A stretch of DNA of 64,000 bases from NCEH01 sp002257205 (GTDB lineage: Bacteria; Pseudomonadota; Alphaproteobacteria; Rhizobiales; Xanthobacteraceae): NCBI RefSeq assembly GCF_043195105.1, contig NZ_JBAFWO010000005.1. One strand, written 5' to 3'. Shown piece by piece: positions 49,850 to 60,430 of this stretch. The position numbers and the translations under genes were made by a program. Position 1 is the stretch's first letter. Every line of letters begins with the position of its first letter. The notes beneath the pieces were generated by a model that did not search any database, had not been told where the DNA came from, and was given only the letters and a program-made list of their open reading frames with translations.

Positions 49850-50749
49850 TCACGCCCTCCTTCCGAACAGGCCGGCCGGCTTCACCAGCAGGACGCAGGC
49901 CATGAGGACAAACACGACGGTGCTGGACGCGGCGGGATAGAACACCTTGGTCAATCCCTCCACGAACCCCACCAGGAAGCCGGAGACGATGGCACCCGAC
50001 ATGGAGCCGAGGCCGCCGATCACCACCACCGCGAACACCACGATGATGATGTTGGAGCCCATGAGCGGGCTCACCTGGTAGATCGGCGCGGCGAGCACCC
50101 CGGCGACGGCGGCGAGCGCGACGCCGAGGCCGTAGGTGAGATTGATCATCTTCGACACGTCGATGCCGAAGGCCCGCACCAATTGGGGCTTCTCCGTCGC
50201 CGCGCGCAGATAGGAGCCGAGGCGGGTGCGCTCGAACATGTACCAGACCGCGAAGCAGATGGTGATGGAGGCCACCAGCACCCAGGCGCGATAGGTGGGC
50301 ATGTACATGAAGCCGAGATCCCACCCGCCGCGCAATTCCGCCGGAATGGCATAAGGCTGGCCCGAGGAGCCGAGCTTCTGGCGGAAGCTGCCTTCCAGCA
50401 GCAAGGCGATGCCGAAGGTCAGCAGCAGGCCATAGGCGGGATCGAGCGCATAGACCCGCCGCAGCACGAAGCGTTCCAGCAGCAGGCCGAACGCGCCGAC
50501 GATCAGCGGAGCCAGCAGCAGCGAGGCCCAGTAATTGATGCCGAGGGTCTGGAGCAGGATCCAGGCCATCATGGCGCCCAGCATGTATTGCGCGCCATGC
50601 ACAAAGTTCACGATGTTCAGCATGCCGAAGATCAAGGCGAGGCCCAGGCTCAGCATGGCATAGAAGGCGCCGTTGATCAGGCCCAGCATCAGCTGGCCCA
50701 TGAAAGCGTCGATCGGCAAATTGTAGAGGGTGTCCAATATATTATGCAT
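49850..50749 (-). CDS. ABC importer permease, LivH type
   Basis: A 299-residue permease with GLINGAFYAMLSLGLALIFGMLNIVNFVHGAQYMLGA at the N-terminus and YLRAATEKPQLVRAFGIDVSKMINLTYGLG as the ATPase-contact loop. It lies 9 bp after the LivF-type gene. Standard length for the family. Confidence 0.9.
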   Translation of the reverse strand: MHNILDTLYNLPIDAFMGQLMLGLINGAFYAMLSLGLALIFGMLNIVNFVHGAQYMLGAMMAWILLQTLGINYWASLLLAPLIVGAFGLLLERFVLRRVYALDPAYGLLLTFGIALLLEGSFRQKLGSSGQPYAIPAELRGGWDLGFMYMPTYRAWVLVASITICFAVWYMFERTRLGSYLRAATEKPQLVRAFGIDVSKMINLTYGLGVALAAVAGVLAAPIYQVSPLMGSNIIIVVFAVVVIGGLGSMSGAIVSGFLVGFVEGLTKVFYPAASSTVVFVLMACVLLVKPAGLFGRRA

Positions 50750-50758
50750 ATGGCCCTC

Positions 50759-52220
<1,462 letters not shown>

Positions 52221-52295
52221 ATCCCTCCTCCGGTGGTGCGGAGACCGGGCGCGGTCCATCCCGCGGCCGCGTGACGGGGCCGCAGGCAGGGCGCG

Positions 52296-52328
52296 GGAAG
52301 CTGTATTCCTTAAGGGAAGCCAGCTTCC
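52296..52328 (-). promoter_or_regulatory. Compound inverted repeat upstream of the LivG-type gene
   Basis: GGAAGCTG (52296-52303) pairs with CAGCTTCC (52321-52328), and between them TTCC-TTAA-GGGAA forms a second dyad. A further imperfect hairpin lies at about 52370-52402 (CTCCC..CGCC with GGCG..TGGGAG). They occupy the 195-bp gap between the dehydrogenase and transporter genes. They may be an attenuator or operator; no promoter is clear. Confidence 0.4.
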
Positions 52329-52415
52329 ATCGCGCCGCGCAGGTCGTCCTTGGCGTTCAGCGTTTCCTCCTCCCCCGCCTTTTTGTTTTATGGCGGTGGG
52401 AGACCTCGTCCGGTC

Positions 52416-53357
52416 TTAGACGGCGCGCCTCATGGTCTCGTCCTCGCCCGCGGCACCGGCCGCCGCGGCCTCGGGCACCTTCATCATCATCTTGATGATG
52501 CTGCCATAATCGAGATGGCCGTTGCCGCTCTGGCAATGCAGCGCGAACAGGTCGCACGCGAGATCGCCGAGCGGGCTTAGGGATTTGTATTCCGCCGACA
52601 ATTGCTTGGCCAAGCGCATGTCCTTGAGCTGGAATTCGGAGCGGAAGCCGCCCTGGTAGCCGTGGGAGGACGGCACGTTCGGCATGATGCCGGGATAGGG
52701 GTGATAGCGTTCCAGGGCGTAATTGGTGCCCGAGGAATTGCGCATCACCTCGGAGAGCACCGCCGGGTCCAGGCCGTTGGCGACGCCGAGCGCGAGCGCC
52801 TCGGCGGTGGCGGCCATGCAGACGCCGGAGAGCATGTTGTTGCACAGCTTCGCGGTGTGGCCGGCGCCATTGCCGCCGACATGGAAGATGCGCTTGCCCA
52901 TGGCTTCCAGCAGCGGGCGCGCCCGCTCCAGGTCCTCAAGGCTGCCGCCCACCATGAAGGTGAGCGTGCCGGCTTCCGCGCCCGGGGTGCCGCCGGAAAC
53001 CGGGGCATCGATCATGGTCTTGCCGGCGGCGCGGGCCGCGGCGGCGATCTCGGACGATACCGTGCTCGATATGGTGCTGGAATCGATCAGCAATGTGCCG
53101 GCGCGGGTTTTCGTCACGAGGCCGTCGGACCCGAGATAGAGGTCGCGCACATTCTGCCCGGTGGGCAGCATGGAGATCACCACATCGGCCTCGGCGGCCG
53201 CGCCCTGGGGCGAGACCGCCGCATGGGCGCCGAGCCGCACCGCCTCGTCGAGGGCGGACACCGAAAGGTCGTAGGCGAAGACGGTGTGACCGGCATGGAT
53301 CAGGTTGCGGACCATGGGCCGCCCCATATTTCCGATGCCGATGAATGCAACACGCAT
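52416..53357 (-). CDS. 3-hydroxyisobutyrate dehydrogenase family oxidoreductase
   Basis: A 313-residue beta-hydroxyacid dehydrogenase: IGIGNMGRPMVRNLIHAG (NAD-binding), DAPVSGGTPGAEAGTLTFMVGG (substrate loop), and GHTAKLCNNMLSG with the catalytic Lys. MmsB and GarR-type enzymes share these motifs. A disordered Ala/Gly/Glu tail of about 20 residues is extra. It follows the aldehyde dehydrogenase by 10 bp; together they look like consecutive oxidation steps of a hydroxyacid. Confidence 0.88.
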   Translation of the reverse strand: MRVAFIGIGNMGRPMVRNLIHAGHTVFAYDLSVSALDEAVRLGAHAAVSPQGAAAEADVVISMLPTGQNVRDLYLGSDGLVTKTRAGTLLIDSSTISSTVSSEIAAAARAAGKTMIDAPVSGGTPGAEAGTLTFMVGGSLEDLERARPLLEAMGKRIFHVGGNGAGHTAKLCNNMLSGVCMAATAEALALGVANGLDPAVLSEVMRNSSGTNYALERYHPYPGIMPNVPSSHGYQGGFRSEFQLKDMRLAKQLSAEYKSLSPLGDLACDLFALHCQSGNGHLDYGSIIKMMMKVPEAAAAGAAGEDETMRRAV

Positions 53358-53367
53358 GACGGGCTCC

Positions 53368-54891
53368 CTAGGCCGAAATATTCGGATTGATGATGGCGGT
53401 CTTCGACCAGGTGAAATGATGCAGCATGCTTTCGAGCGAAAGCTCCTTGCCGAGGCCGCTCATCTTGGTGCCGCCGTATTCGATGTTCGCTTCAGCCACC
53501 GCATATTGGTTCACCTGCACGAAGCCGGCGTCCACCTGCTCGATAAACTGGAAGGCCTTGGACAGATCATTGGTCCATACCGTGGCGGCGAGGCCGAACT
53601 TGACGTCGTTGGCTTCCTGGATCACCGCTTCGAAATCGCTCCAGCGTGCGAGCGTGGCCACCGGGCCGAAGATCTCGTCCTGGCACACCTCAGAGGAATG
53701 CGGGATGCCTTCGATGAGGGTGGTCTGGTAGAAATAGCCGTCCTTCAGGGCCGGGTCCTGCGGGCGCGCGCCGCCGGTGAGGATGCGCGCGCCCTCGGTC
53801 TGGCGCGCCATATGCACATAGCGCTCCACGCGGTCGAGCTGGGATTTGGAGATGATGGAACCGACCTGCGTGCGCTCGTCCAGCGGGTCGCCGACGCGGA
53901 AGGTGGGGATAATTGCAAGCACCCGCTCCACCACCTCGTCATAGAGCGAATCGTGGATATAGACGCGCGTGCCGGCGGTGCAGGACTGGCCCTGGCGCTG
54001 CAGCCGCAGACCGCGCACCACGCCGTCGGCGGCGGCCGTGGGGTCCATGTCGGGCAGGAAGACGCTCGGATTCTTGCCGCCAAGTTCCGCCGTCACGGGG
54101 GCGATCTTGTCGGCGGCATAATGCAGGATCTTAACGCCCACCGCGCTCGACCCGGTGAAGGTGACCTTGCGCACCTTGGGATGCTCGCACAGCAGGCGCC
54201 CGGCCTCTTCGCCGAGGCCTGAGATGCAATTCGCGACGCCCGGCGGCAGCACTTCCTGCATCAGTTCGAAGCAGCGCAGCACGGCCAGCGGGGCCTGTTC
54301 GGCGGTCTTGAGCACCACCGTATTGCCGGCCGCGAGCGCGGGGCCGATCTTGGATGCGAGTTGCATCAGCGGCGCATTCCAGGGAATGATGGCGGCGACC
54401 ACGCCAAGCGGTTCGCGCTTGGTGAACAGCAGGTGGCCGTCGAGATAGGGGATGGTCTGCCCCTTCACCTCACCGGCGAGGCCGGCGAAGAAACGCAGGA
54501 TATCCACCATGGTGGCGGCTTCGCCGCGAGTCTGGGTCGCGAGGGCGTTGCCGGTCTCGAATGCGGAAAGCTGGGCGATCGCTTCGGCCTCGCTCTCCAG
54601 CCGCGCGGCGGCCTTCACCAGGAGGGCGGCGCGGTCACGGGCGGTGAGGTGGCGCCAGCCGGCGAAAGCGGCGCTCGCGGAGGCGACCGCGCGGTCCACG
54701 TCGGCGCCGCCGCAGCGGGGCGCGTGGCCGATGATGCGGGCGGTAGCGGGATTGTCGACCTCGAATTTGTGGTCGGTGAGCGCGGCCTGGAGACGGCCTT
54801 CGCACACCACCATTCCGGAAAGACGCTTCGCTTCCGCAGCGGCGGCTTCCGCGCGCTGGACGGGCGATATCGCTTCGCTGATATCGAGCAT
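53368..54891 (-). CDS. NAD(P)-dependent aldehyde dehydrogenase
   Basis: A 507-residue ALDH with the catalytic Glu in TAELGGKNPS and Cys in RQGQSCTAGTRVYIH, plus cofactor residues in AIIPWNAPLMQLASKIGPALAAGN and FTGSSAVG. The opening LDISEAISPVQRAEAAAAEAK is longer than usual. ATG at 54891 with AGAGGA upstream. The promoter (TTGTTA, 18 bp, TGCATA) is covered by the operator at 54993. Confidence 0.92.
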   Translation of the reverse strand: MLDISEAISPVQRAEAAAAEAKRLSGMVVCEGRLQAALTDHKFEVDNPATARIIGHAPRCGGADVDRAVASASAAFAGWRHLTARDRAALLVKAAARLESEAEAIAQLSAFETGNALATQTRGEAATMVDILRFFAGLAGEVKGQTIPYLDGHLLFTKREPLGVVAAIIPWNAPLMQLASKIGPALAAGNTVVLKTAEQAPLAVLRCFELMQEVLPPGVANCISGLGEEAGRLLCEHPKVRKVTFTGSSAVGVKILHYAADKIAPVTAELGGKNPSVFLPDMDPTAAADGVVRGLRLQRQGQSCTAGTRVYIHDSLYDEVVERVLAIIPTFRVGDPLDERTQVGSIISKSQLDRVERYVHMARQTEGARILTGGARPQDPALKDGYFYQTTLIEGIPHSSEVCQDEIFGPVATLARWSDFEAVIQEANDVKFGLAATVWTNDLSKAFQFIEQVDAGFVQVNQYAVAEANIEYGGTKMSGLGKELSLESMLHHFTWSKTAIINPNISA

Positions 54892-54992
54892 TGGCTTCCT
54901 CTCGTTTCCGCCCTGGCTCCGCTCTTTGAGTGTGCCGGCGGGCCATTCCGCTGCACTTCGGCGCGGCGGGACGAGGTCCCTGCTCGGCTTGC

Positions 54993-55029
54993 GCATACGT
55001 ATGCACTAGTGCTAATCGACGGCTAACAA
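54993..55029. promoter_or_regulatory. Second LacI-type operator, between aldehyde dehydrogenase and PdxA-like genes
   Basis: GCATACGTATGC (54993-55004) is identical to the core at 47551-47562. On the minus strand it again covers a -10 TGCATA (55005-55000), here with TTGTTA (55029-55024) at the same spacing of 18. It is also 54 bp before the PdxA-like start, so one site could repress both divergent genes. Confidence 0.78.
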
Positions 55030-55057
55030 GAAGTCAATCAGGTGATCGGAGACGCAA

Positions 55058-56068
55058 ATGGCTCGTATTGGAATGATGCTCGGCGATCCTGCCGGCGTGG
55101 GGCCGGAGGTGGTCGCCAAGGTGCTTTCGGCCAATCGCCATGTGCCCGTCGCTTTGTTCGCGGATCCCGGAGTGTTCGCGCGCGCGCAGGCGATCGCGGG
55201 CGTCAGCATTGATGTCGAGCCGGTCGCCGACAGCGCCGCCAGCGCCGCGTCCGATGCCCTGGTGACGCTGATCGAGGTGCCGCTGGCCGAGGGCGAGAGC
55301 CTTCCGCCCGGCATCGCCTCGGTGCAGGCCGGGCGCCATACGCTCGCGAGCCTCCAGGCGGTGGCCGCGGCCGCGGCAGCGGGGCATGTGAACGGCATCC
55401 TCTACGGGCCGCTCAACAAGCAGGCGATGAAGCTTGCCGGGCACCATGCCCTGGATGAGATGCATTATTTCCAGGAGCTGCTGAACTGGCGCGAGACCTG
55501 TTTCGAGCTGATCAATCGCGGCCCGCTCTGGACCACCCGCGTCACCTCCCACATTCCGATGAAGGAGGTCGCGGGAGCGATCACGGTCGAGCGCATCCTT
55601 GAGGCGACGCAGATCGGCGTGCGCGCGGCGCGGGCCGCAGGCATCGATGCGCCGCGCATCCGCGTGGCCGCGCTCAACCCCCATGCGGGCGAAGGCGGGG
55701 CGATGGGGCTGGAGGAGATCGAGGTCCTCACCCCCGCAGTGGCGCGGATGAAGGCCGATGGGCTCGACGTGGAGGGTCCGTTCCCCGCCGACACGCTCTT
55801 CCGCAGTGCTTTGCGCGGCGATGCCGACCTGATCGTCACCATGTATCACGACCAGGGGCAGATCGCCCTGAAGACCGTCGCGTTCGGTGAAAACGTCACC
55901 GTGCTCGGCGGCATGCCGGTGCCCATCGTGACCTCCTCGCAGGGCACCGCCTTCGACATCGTCGGCCAGAACAAGGCCGATCCCTCGGCGCTGCAACATG
56001 CCTTCGATCTGGTAGTGCGCCTGGCGGGCGTCGGCGCGGCCTGGCGCGGGGAGCAGGTCCCCGCATAA
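55058..56068 (+). CDS. PdxA family dehydrogenase (PdxA2-like, catabolic)
   Basis: A 336-residue protein of the 4-hydroxythreonine-4-phosphate dehydrogenase family: GDPAGVGPEV, the three metal-binding His in TSHIPMKE, NPHAGEGG and MYHDQGQI, and TSSQGTAFDIVG. In a catabolic cluster it is more likely a PdxA2-type enzyme (for example of D-threonate phosphate) or a TphB-like diol dehydrogenase than a vitamin B6 gene. No DUF1537 kinase, the usual PdxA2 partner, is present. Divergent from the aldehyde dehydrogenase with a shared operator. Confidence 0.85.
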   Translation: MARIGMMLGDPAGVGPEVVAKVLSANRHVPVALFADPGVFARAQAIAGVSIDVEPVADSAASAASDALVTLIEVPLAEGESLPPGIASVQAGRHTLASLQAVAAAAAAGHVNGILYGPLNKQAMKLAGHHALDEMHYFQELLNWRETCFELINRGPLWTTRVTSHIPMKEVAGAITVERILEATQIGVRAARAAGIDAPRIRVAALNPHAGEGGAMGLEEIEVLTPAVARMKADGLDVEGPFPADTLFRSALRGDADLIVTMYHDQGQIALKTVAFGENVTVLGGMPVPIVTSSQGTAFDIVGQNKADPSALQHAFDLVVRLAGVGAAWRGEQVPA

Positions 56069-56121
56069 ATCGGCGGGCGGTTTCCCGGTTCAGAAAATCG
56101 GGAACATCGCCGTCCGCTCGC

Positions 56122-56664
56122 TCATTGCGAGGTGCCGTCGTGCACCGCGTGATAGCGCCGGCCGAAATAGATCAGCGCCTCCGGCGTCCCGCCGGCGGCG
56201 ATGCCCACCACCTCGCAGAACAGCACGCAATGTGTGCCCACATCGACCGTGCGGGCCACCCGGCAATCGAACGCGGCCACCGCGTCCGCCAGCATGGGCG
56301 CGCCGGTGGCCGATGGCGCCCATTCGGCAGCGGCGAAACGCTCCTCCATCGGCGTCTTGCCGCCGAACAGGTTGGACAGGCCCTTGTGGCTCGGCGCGAG
56401 CGTGTTGACGCACAGCACGCCATTGGCCGCGAACGCCGGGCTGACGGACGAGCCGCGATTGAGGCACACCAGCAAGGTGGGCGGGCTATCGGTGACGCTG
56501 CACACCGCGGATGCGGTAAAGCCCGCCTTCCCGCCCGGCCCGTCCGTGGTCACGACATTCACCGCCGCGCCCACGCGGGACATGGCGTCGCGATAGTCCT
56601 GCTGGGTCACGGCCGGTGCATCGGCCATGCCGGTGCTCGCCGGCGGGGTCTGGCTGAGGTTCAT
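56122..56664 (-). CDS. Flavin reductase of a two-component monooxygenase (NtaB/RutF-like)
   Basis: A 180-residue flavin reductase domain protein: YRDAMSRVGAAVNVVTTDGPGGKAGFTASAVCSVTDSPPTLLVCLNRGS and GVLCVNTL, as in HpaC/NtaB/RutF. It would supply reduced FMN to the monooxygenase at 57375. ATG chosen with GGAGGGACC upstream. Last gene of the minus-strand operon running from 61516. Confidence 0.9.
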   Translation of the reverse strand: MNLSQTPPASTGMADAPAVTQQDYRDAMSRVGAAVNVVTTDGPGGKAGFTASAVCSVTDSPPTLLVCLNRGSSVSPAFAANGVLCVNTLAPSHKGLSNLFGGKTPMEERFAAAEWAPSATGAPMLADAVAAFDCRVARTVDVGTHCVLFCEVVGIAAGGTPEALIYFGRRYHAVHDGTSQ

Positions 56665-56710
56665 GAGGGTCCCTCCAGGATGGCGGGGGTGGTTGAACGC
56701 GCGGCCGGGC

Positions 56711-57316
56711 TCATGCCAGCACGCACGCTTCGGAAAAATCGAAGCGCGGCAGCCGGCCGAACACGCCGGATGGGTCGCCATGGCCGAGATTGACCAGGAA
56801 ATTCGCCTTCCAGGTCGTTCCCGCAAAAAACGCCGCATCAACCTTCGCCTTGTCGAAACCGCCCATGGGGCCGGCATCGAGCCCGAGCGCGCGCGCCGCG
56901 AGGATCAGATAGGCGCCCTGCAAGGTGCCGTTGAGAAAGGCGGTCTCGCGCGCCGCTTCCGGGCTCGACGTGAACCAGGATTTTGCATCCGCATGGGGAA
57001 ACAGCTTGGGCAGATGCTCGTAGAAGGCTTCGTCCCGCGCCACGATCACCGTGACCGGGGCGGCCATGGTCTTCTCCAGATTGCCCTTGGAGAGGGCCGG
57101 GCGCAGCTTTTCCTTGCCCTCTAGCGTGCGCACGAAGACGAAGCGGCCGGGCGAGCAATTGGCCGAGGTGGGGCCCATCTTCAGCAGGTCGTAGAGCTCG
57201 ACCAGCGTTTTATCCGAGATCTTGCCGTCGAACCATTTGTTGTGGGACCGGGCGGTGCGGAACAAGGTGTCGAGAACATCCGGGCCGACGGCGCCGGGGT
57301 GCGATGCTTCGCTCAT
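56711..57316 (-). CDS. RutE/HadB-like nitroreductase family protein
   Basis: A 201-residue protein: LDTLFRTARSHNKWFDGKISDKTLVELYDLLKMGPTSANCSPGRFVFVR and GGFDKAKVDAAFFAG. This group includes RutE, which reduces malonic semialdehyde in uracil breakdown. Here the Rut core genes (rutA-D) are absent, so a similar aldehyde or a nitro/enoate intermediate is possible. It lies between the flavin reductase and monooxygenase genes. Confidence 0.85.
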   Translation of the reverse strand: MSEASHPGAVGPDVLDTLFRTARSHNKWFDGKISDKTLVELYDLLKMGPTSANCSPGRFVFVRTLEGKEKLRPALSKGNLEKTMAAPVTVIVARDEAFYEHLPKLFPHADAKSWFTSSPEAARETAFLNGTLQGAYLILAARALGLDAGPMGGFDKAKVDAAFFAGTTWKANFLVNLGHGDPSGVFGRLPRFDFSEACVLA

Positions 57317-57374
57317 GTGCCTCTCTCCAGGGTGCGGGGCGCGGCGGCGCGCGGGTGCGGCCGCCGCCCGCCGG

Positions 57375-58688
57375 TCAGAATTCCAGCAGATTGTCGCGCA
57401 GCTTCTCGTGGGTGTAGGCGGTGCGGGTCAAGCCGCGGCGCTGCAAAGCCGGCACGAGGCCGTCGGCCACTTCCATGATGTAGCGGCGCGAGACGCGCAG
57501 CACCGGCGTGGTGATGAGGAAGCCGTCGCCGCCCACCTCTTCCATCACTTCGCCCATGCGGTCCGCCACCTGGTCCGGCGTGCCGATCAGCTCCACCGAG
57601 GAGACGAGGCCGCCGCCGCCATCCACCACCAGTTCGCGCACGGTCTTACCCGAGCCCCATTGCTGGAACTTGTCGAGCGTGCCCGACTCGCCATTGGTGA
57701 CCAGCTTTTCCGGCAGCGGCTTGTCCACGTCGTATTTGGAGAAGTCGATCTCCGTAATAGCGGAGAGCGAGGACAAGGTGTCATTGATGAAATGGGGCGA
57801 GGACACGAGGCGCTGATATTTGGCCTGCGCCTCCGCCTCGGTCTCGCCCAGCGTCGGCGTAATGCAGAACAGCACCTTGATCGTATTCGGATCGCGGCCG
57901 AGCTTCACGGCACGGGCGCGGATGTCGTCGCGGAACTTCTTCATCTCGGCGACGCCGCTGGCCACCGAGATGATGGAATCCGCGTGGAGCGCTGCGAAAT
58001 CGCGCCCGCGCGGCGAGGCGCCGGCCTGCACATAGACCGGCCGGCCCTGGGGCGAGGGCACCGTGTTCAACGGGCCGCGCACCTGGAAATACTTGCCCTT
58101 GTGGTCGATGGTGCGGACCTTGGAGGGATCGGCATAGATGCCGTTCTCCCGATCGAGCACGATGGCGTCGCTATCCCAGCTGTCGAACAGCTTGCTGACC
58201 ACTTCCATGTATTCGTCCGCCATCTCGTAGCGGATTTCGCGCAGCGGCAGCTTGTCCAGGCCGAAATTCTGCGCGGCAAGATCCTCCGCCGAGGTGACGA
58301 TGTTCCAGCCGAAGCGGCCGCGCGTCAGGCTGTCGATGGTGGAGCACAGCCGCGCCAGCAGATAGGGCGGATAGGCGAGGGTGGACATGGTGGCGACCAC
58401 GCCGAGGCGGCTGGTGGCCATGCCCATGGCGGTGGCAAGCGGGGCGGGGTCGTGCTTCGGCACCATCATGGCGTTCTTCAGCGCGAAATCGCGCGAGCCG
58501 CCGAAGGTCTCCGGCACCATCAGCTTGTCTTCGATCATGATGTAGTCGAAGCAGGCGCGCTCCAGCGTCTGCGCCATTTCCATGTAGAAGCGGCCGTCCC
58601 AGGGATACCCCCCATTGCCGAACGGCTCGCGCCATTCGTCGGGGGTGAAGTTCATGAACCAGGCCAAGTGAAAGGGTTGCGCGACCAT
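57375..58688 (-). CDS. FMN-dependent monooxygenase, NtaA/SnaA/DszA family
   Basis: A 437-residue luciferase-like TIM barrel: FHLAWFMNFTPDEWREPF, SRLGVVATMSTLAYPPYLLARLCSTIDSLTRGRFGWNIVTS, VYVQAGASPRGRDFAA, and the C-terminal ELIGTPDQVADRMGEVMEEVGGDGFLI. Family members use FMNH2 and oxygen to cleave C-N or C-S bonds (nitrilotriacetate, sulfones). It is longer than RutA and lacks its opening, so I reject a pyrimidine oxygenase call. Partner reductase at 56122. Confidence 0.88.
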   Translation of the reverse strand: MVAQPFHLAWFMNFTPDEWREPFGNGGYPWDGRFYMEMAQTLERACFDYIMIEDKLMVPETFGGSRDFALKNAMMVPKHDPAPLATAMGMATSRLGVVATMSTLAYPPYLLARLCSTIDSLTRGRFGWNIVTSAEDLAAQNFGLDKLPLREIRYEMADEYMEVVSKLFDSWDSDAIVLDRENGIYADPSKVRTIDHKGKYFQVRGPLNTVPSPQGRPVYVQAGASPRGRDFAALHADSIISVASGVAEMKKFRDDIRARAVKLGRDPNTIKVLFCITPTLGETEAEAQAKYQRLVSSPHFINDTLSSLSAITEIDFSKYDVDKPLPEKLVTNGESGTLDKFQQWGSGKTVRELVVDGGGGLVSSVELIGTPDQVADRMGEVMEEVGGDGFLITTPVLRVSRRYIMEVADGLVPALQRRGLTRTAYTHEKLRDNLLEF

Positions 58689-58733
58689 GTGGCGTGCTCC
58701 AAGGCGTTGGATGTTGAAGGCGGGCGGAGGCTG

Positions 58734-59582
58734 TTAGGCGGCGCCGGCCTTGAGGGGGAAGGGGTGGATCACCGCCGCGGACGGGGGCGAAGCCCCGCTC
58801 TGGCCGTGGTCCTGCCGCGCCTTGGCGCGGGCGGCTTCGAAGCGCTCGGATTCGCGGACGACCCGGCACTTGGCTTCGAAATCGGAGGTGATCGTGGCCC
58901 CATAGCGTTCCGGCGCTTGGGTATCCCGCCGGGGGCGGTCCACGGCGATCACGCGGGTACCGAGCGCGAACGCCTCGGCCAGATCATGGGTGACCATGAC
59001 GATGGTCATGGCATGCTCTTCCCACAGGTCGCGCACCAGCACGTGCATCGCCTTGCGCGTGCCGGGATCGAGGGCGCCGAACGGCTCGTCCAGCAGCAGC
59101 ACCTTGGGCTTCATGATCAGCGCCTGGGCGATGGCGAGGCGCTGCTGCATGCCGCCGGACAGCTGCTGGGGATATTTGTCCACCGCCCCACCGAGCCCGA
59201 CGCGCTCAAGCAGGGCTATCGCCCGCGCCTTCAGTTCGCGATGCTTCTTGCCGAAGAAGCGGCCGAGCACGGGCGCCTGCGCCCATTGCGGGCCGAGCAT
59301 CACATTGCCCAGCACGGTCTTGTGCGGGAACACGGAATAGCGCTGGAACACCACGCCCCGGTCGGCGGTGGGTTCGCTGGCGATGGGCTTGCCGTCGATC
59401 AGGATTTCCCCGCGCGTCGGGGTCTCCTGGCTCAGCAGCAGGCGCAGCAAGGTGGTCTTGCCGACGCCGCTCGGCCCGATGATCACCAGGAATTCATGGT
59501 CCGGCAAATCGAGGCTGACATTCTCCAGCACGATTGTGTCGCCGTATTCCTTCCAGACCTTGTCGATCTTGATCGCCGTCAC
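58734..59582 (-). CDS. ABC importer ATPase, paralogue of the guanidine-type ATPase
   Basis: A 282-residue ATPase: Walker A GPSGVGKTT, VFQRYSVFPHKTVLGNVM, signature LSGGMQQRLA, Walker B VLLLDEPFGALDPG, H-loop MVTHDLAEAF. Extensive identity to the gene at 37689, including the long C-terminal extension, marks a duplication. It begins 1 bp before the permease gene ends. Confidence 0.9.
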   Translation of the reverse strand: MTAIKIDKVWKEYGDTIVLENVSLDLPDHEFLVIIGPSGVGKTTLLRLLLSQETPTRGEILIDGKPIASEPTADRGVVFQRYSVFPHKTVLGNVMLGPQWAQAPVLGRFFGKKHRELKARAIALLERVGLGGAVDKYPQQLSGGMQQRLAIAQALIMKPKVLLLDEPFGALDPGTRKAMHVLVRDLWEEHAMTIVMVTHDLAEAFALGTRVIAVDRPRRDTQAPERYGATITSDFEAKCRVVRESERFEAARAKARQDHGQSGASPPSAAVIHPFPLKAGAA

Positions 59583-59583
59583 C

Positions 59584-60402
59584 TCAGCTCTCCTTCAACG
59601 CGGCCCAGGGAAAGGCAAAAGTGTTGAGGCGGCGCAGGCCGTAATCCATCAGGAAGGCCAGCAGGGTGATCCAGGCGACGTAAGGCAGGATAACGTCCAT
59701 CGCGAGATAGCGGCGCACCAGGAAGATGCGGTAGCCAAGCCCGCCTTCCGCCGTGATGGCTTCCGCCGCGATCACGAACAGCCAGGTGGCGCCGAGCGAG
59801 AGGCGGACCGAATTGATCAGGTTCGGCATTACCTGCGGCAGCACCACATGGGTCATCATCTGCCAGGTGGACCCGCCGAGCGTCTGCGCCTTGATGATCT
59901 GCTCGCGCGGCAGGCTCTCCACCCGCAGCACCACGTCGCGGATCAGGAACGGGGCGATGCCGAACACGATCAGCACGATCTTCGACACCTCGCCGAGCCC
60001 GAAGATGATGAACAGGATCGGCAGCACCGCCAGCGGCGGCACCAAGGAGAGCGCGGCGAGCACCGGCTCGAACATGGCGCGCAGATGGGGGATGAAGCCG
60101 ATCAGGATGCCCAGCACGCAGCCCAGCAGCGCCGAGATGCCGAGCCCGACGCACAGCCGCCAGAGGCTGAGATAGGTGTCGAACCAGAACAGATACTGGC
60201 CGTTGGAGCGGTCCGGCTGCGCCATCAGCCGCTCCATGGCGCCGTAGAAGGACGAGAAGCTGGGAATGAGCTTGTCGCCCGGATTGACCGCGAGGCGGGC
60301 CTCGGAGGCCATCAGATAGATCAGCAGGATGGCGATGAAGGGAAGGAGGCCCAGGATCAGCTTCTGGCCGCGCGCGGGCGGATAATTGATGATGCGTCGC
60401 AA
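59584..60402 (-). CDS. ABC importer permease, paralogue of the guanidine-type permease
   Basis: A 272-residue permease: LSLVPPLAVLPILFIIFGLGEVSKI, QTLGGSTWQMMTHVVLPQVMPNLINSVRLSLG and the nearly invariant FLVRRYLAMDVILPYVAWITLL shared with 38504. It follows the binding-protein gene by 28 bp. Confidence 0.9.
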   Translation of the reverse strand: MRRIINYPPARGQKLILGLLPFIAILLIYLMASEARLAVNPGDKLIPSFSSFYGAMERLMAQPDRSNGQYLFWFDTYLSLWRLCVGLGISALLGCVLGILIGFIPHLRAMFEPVLAALSLVPPLAVLPILFIIFGLGEVSKIVLIVFGIAPFLIRDVVLRVESLPREQIIKAQTLGGSTWQMMTHVVLPQVMPNLINSVRLSLGATWLFVIAAEAITAEGGLGYRIFLVRRYLAMDVILPYVAWITLLAFLMDYGLRRLNTFAFPWAALKES

Positions 60403-60430
60403 GGATCAGCCCTCCCTTCGTTCGCTCGTG

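Noticed and set aside
56122..58688. Rut pyrimidine degradation operon
   Set aside because: A RutE-like and a RutF-like protein are present, but the large enzyme is NtaA/SnaA-type and rutB, rutC, rutD and a pyrimidine permease are missing.
57222..59627. 801-codon plus-strand frame opposite the monooxygenase and ATPase genes
   Set aside because: It crosses two motif-supported genes and has His/Gly/Arg-rich shadow composition.
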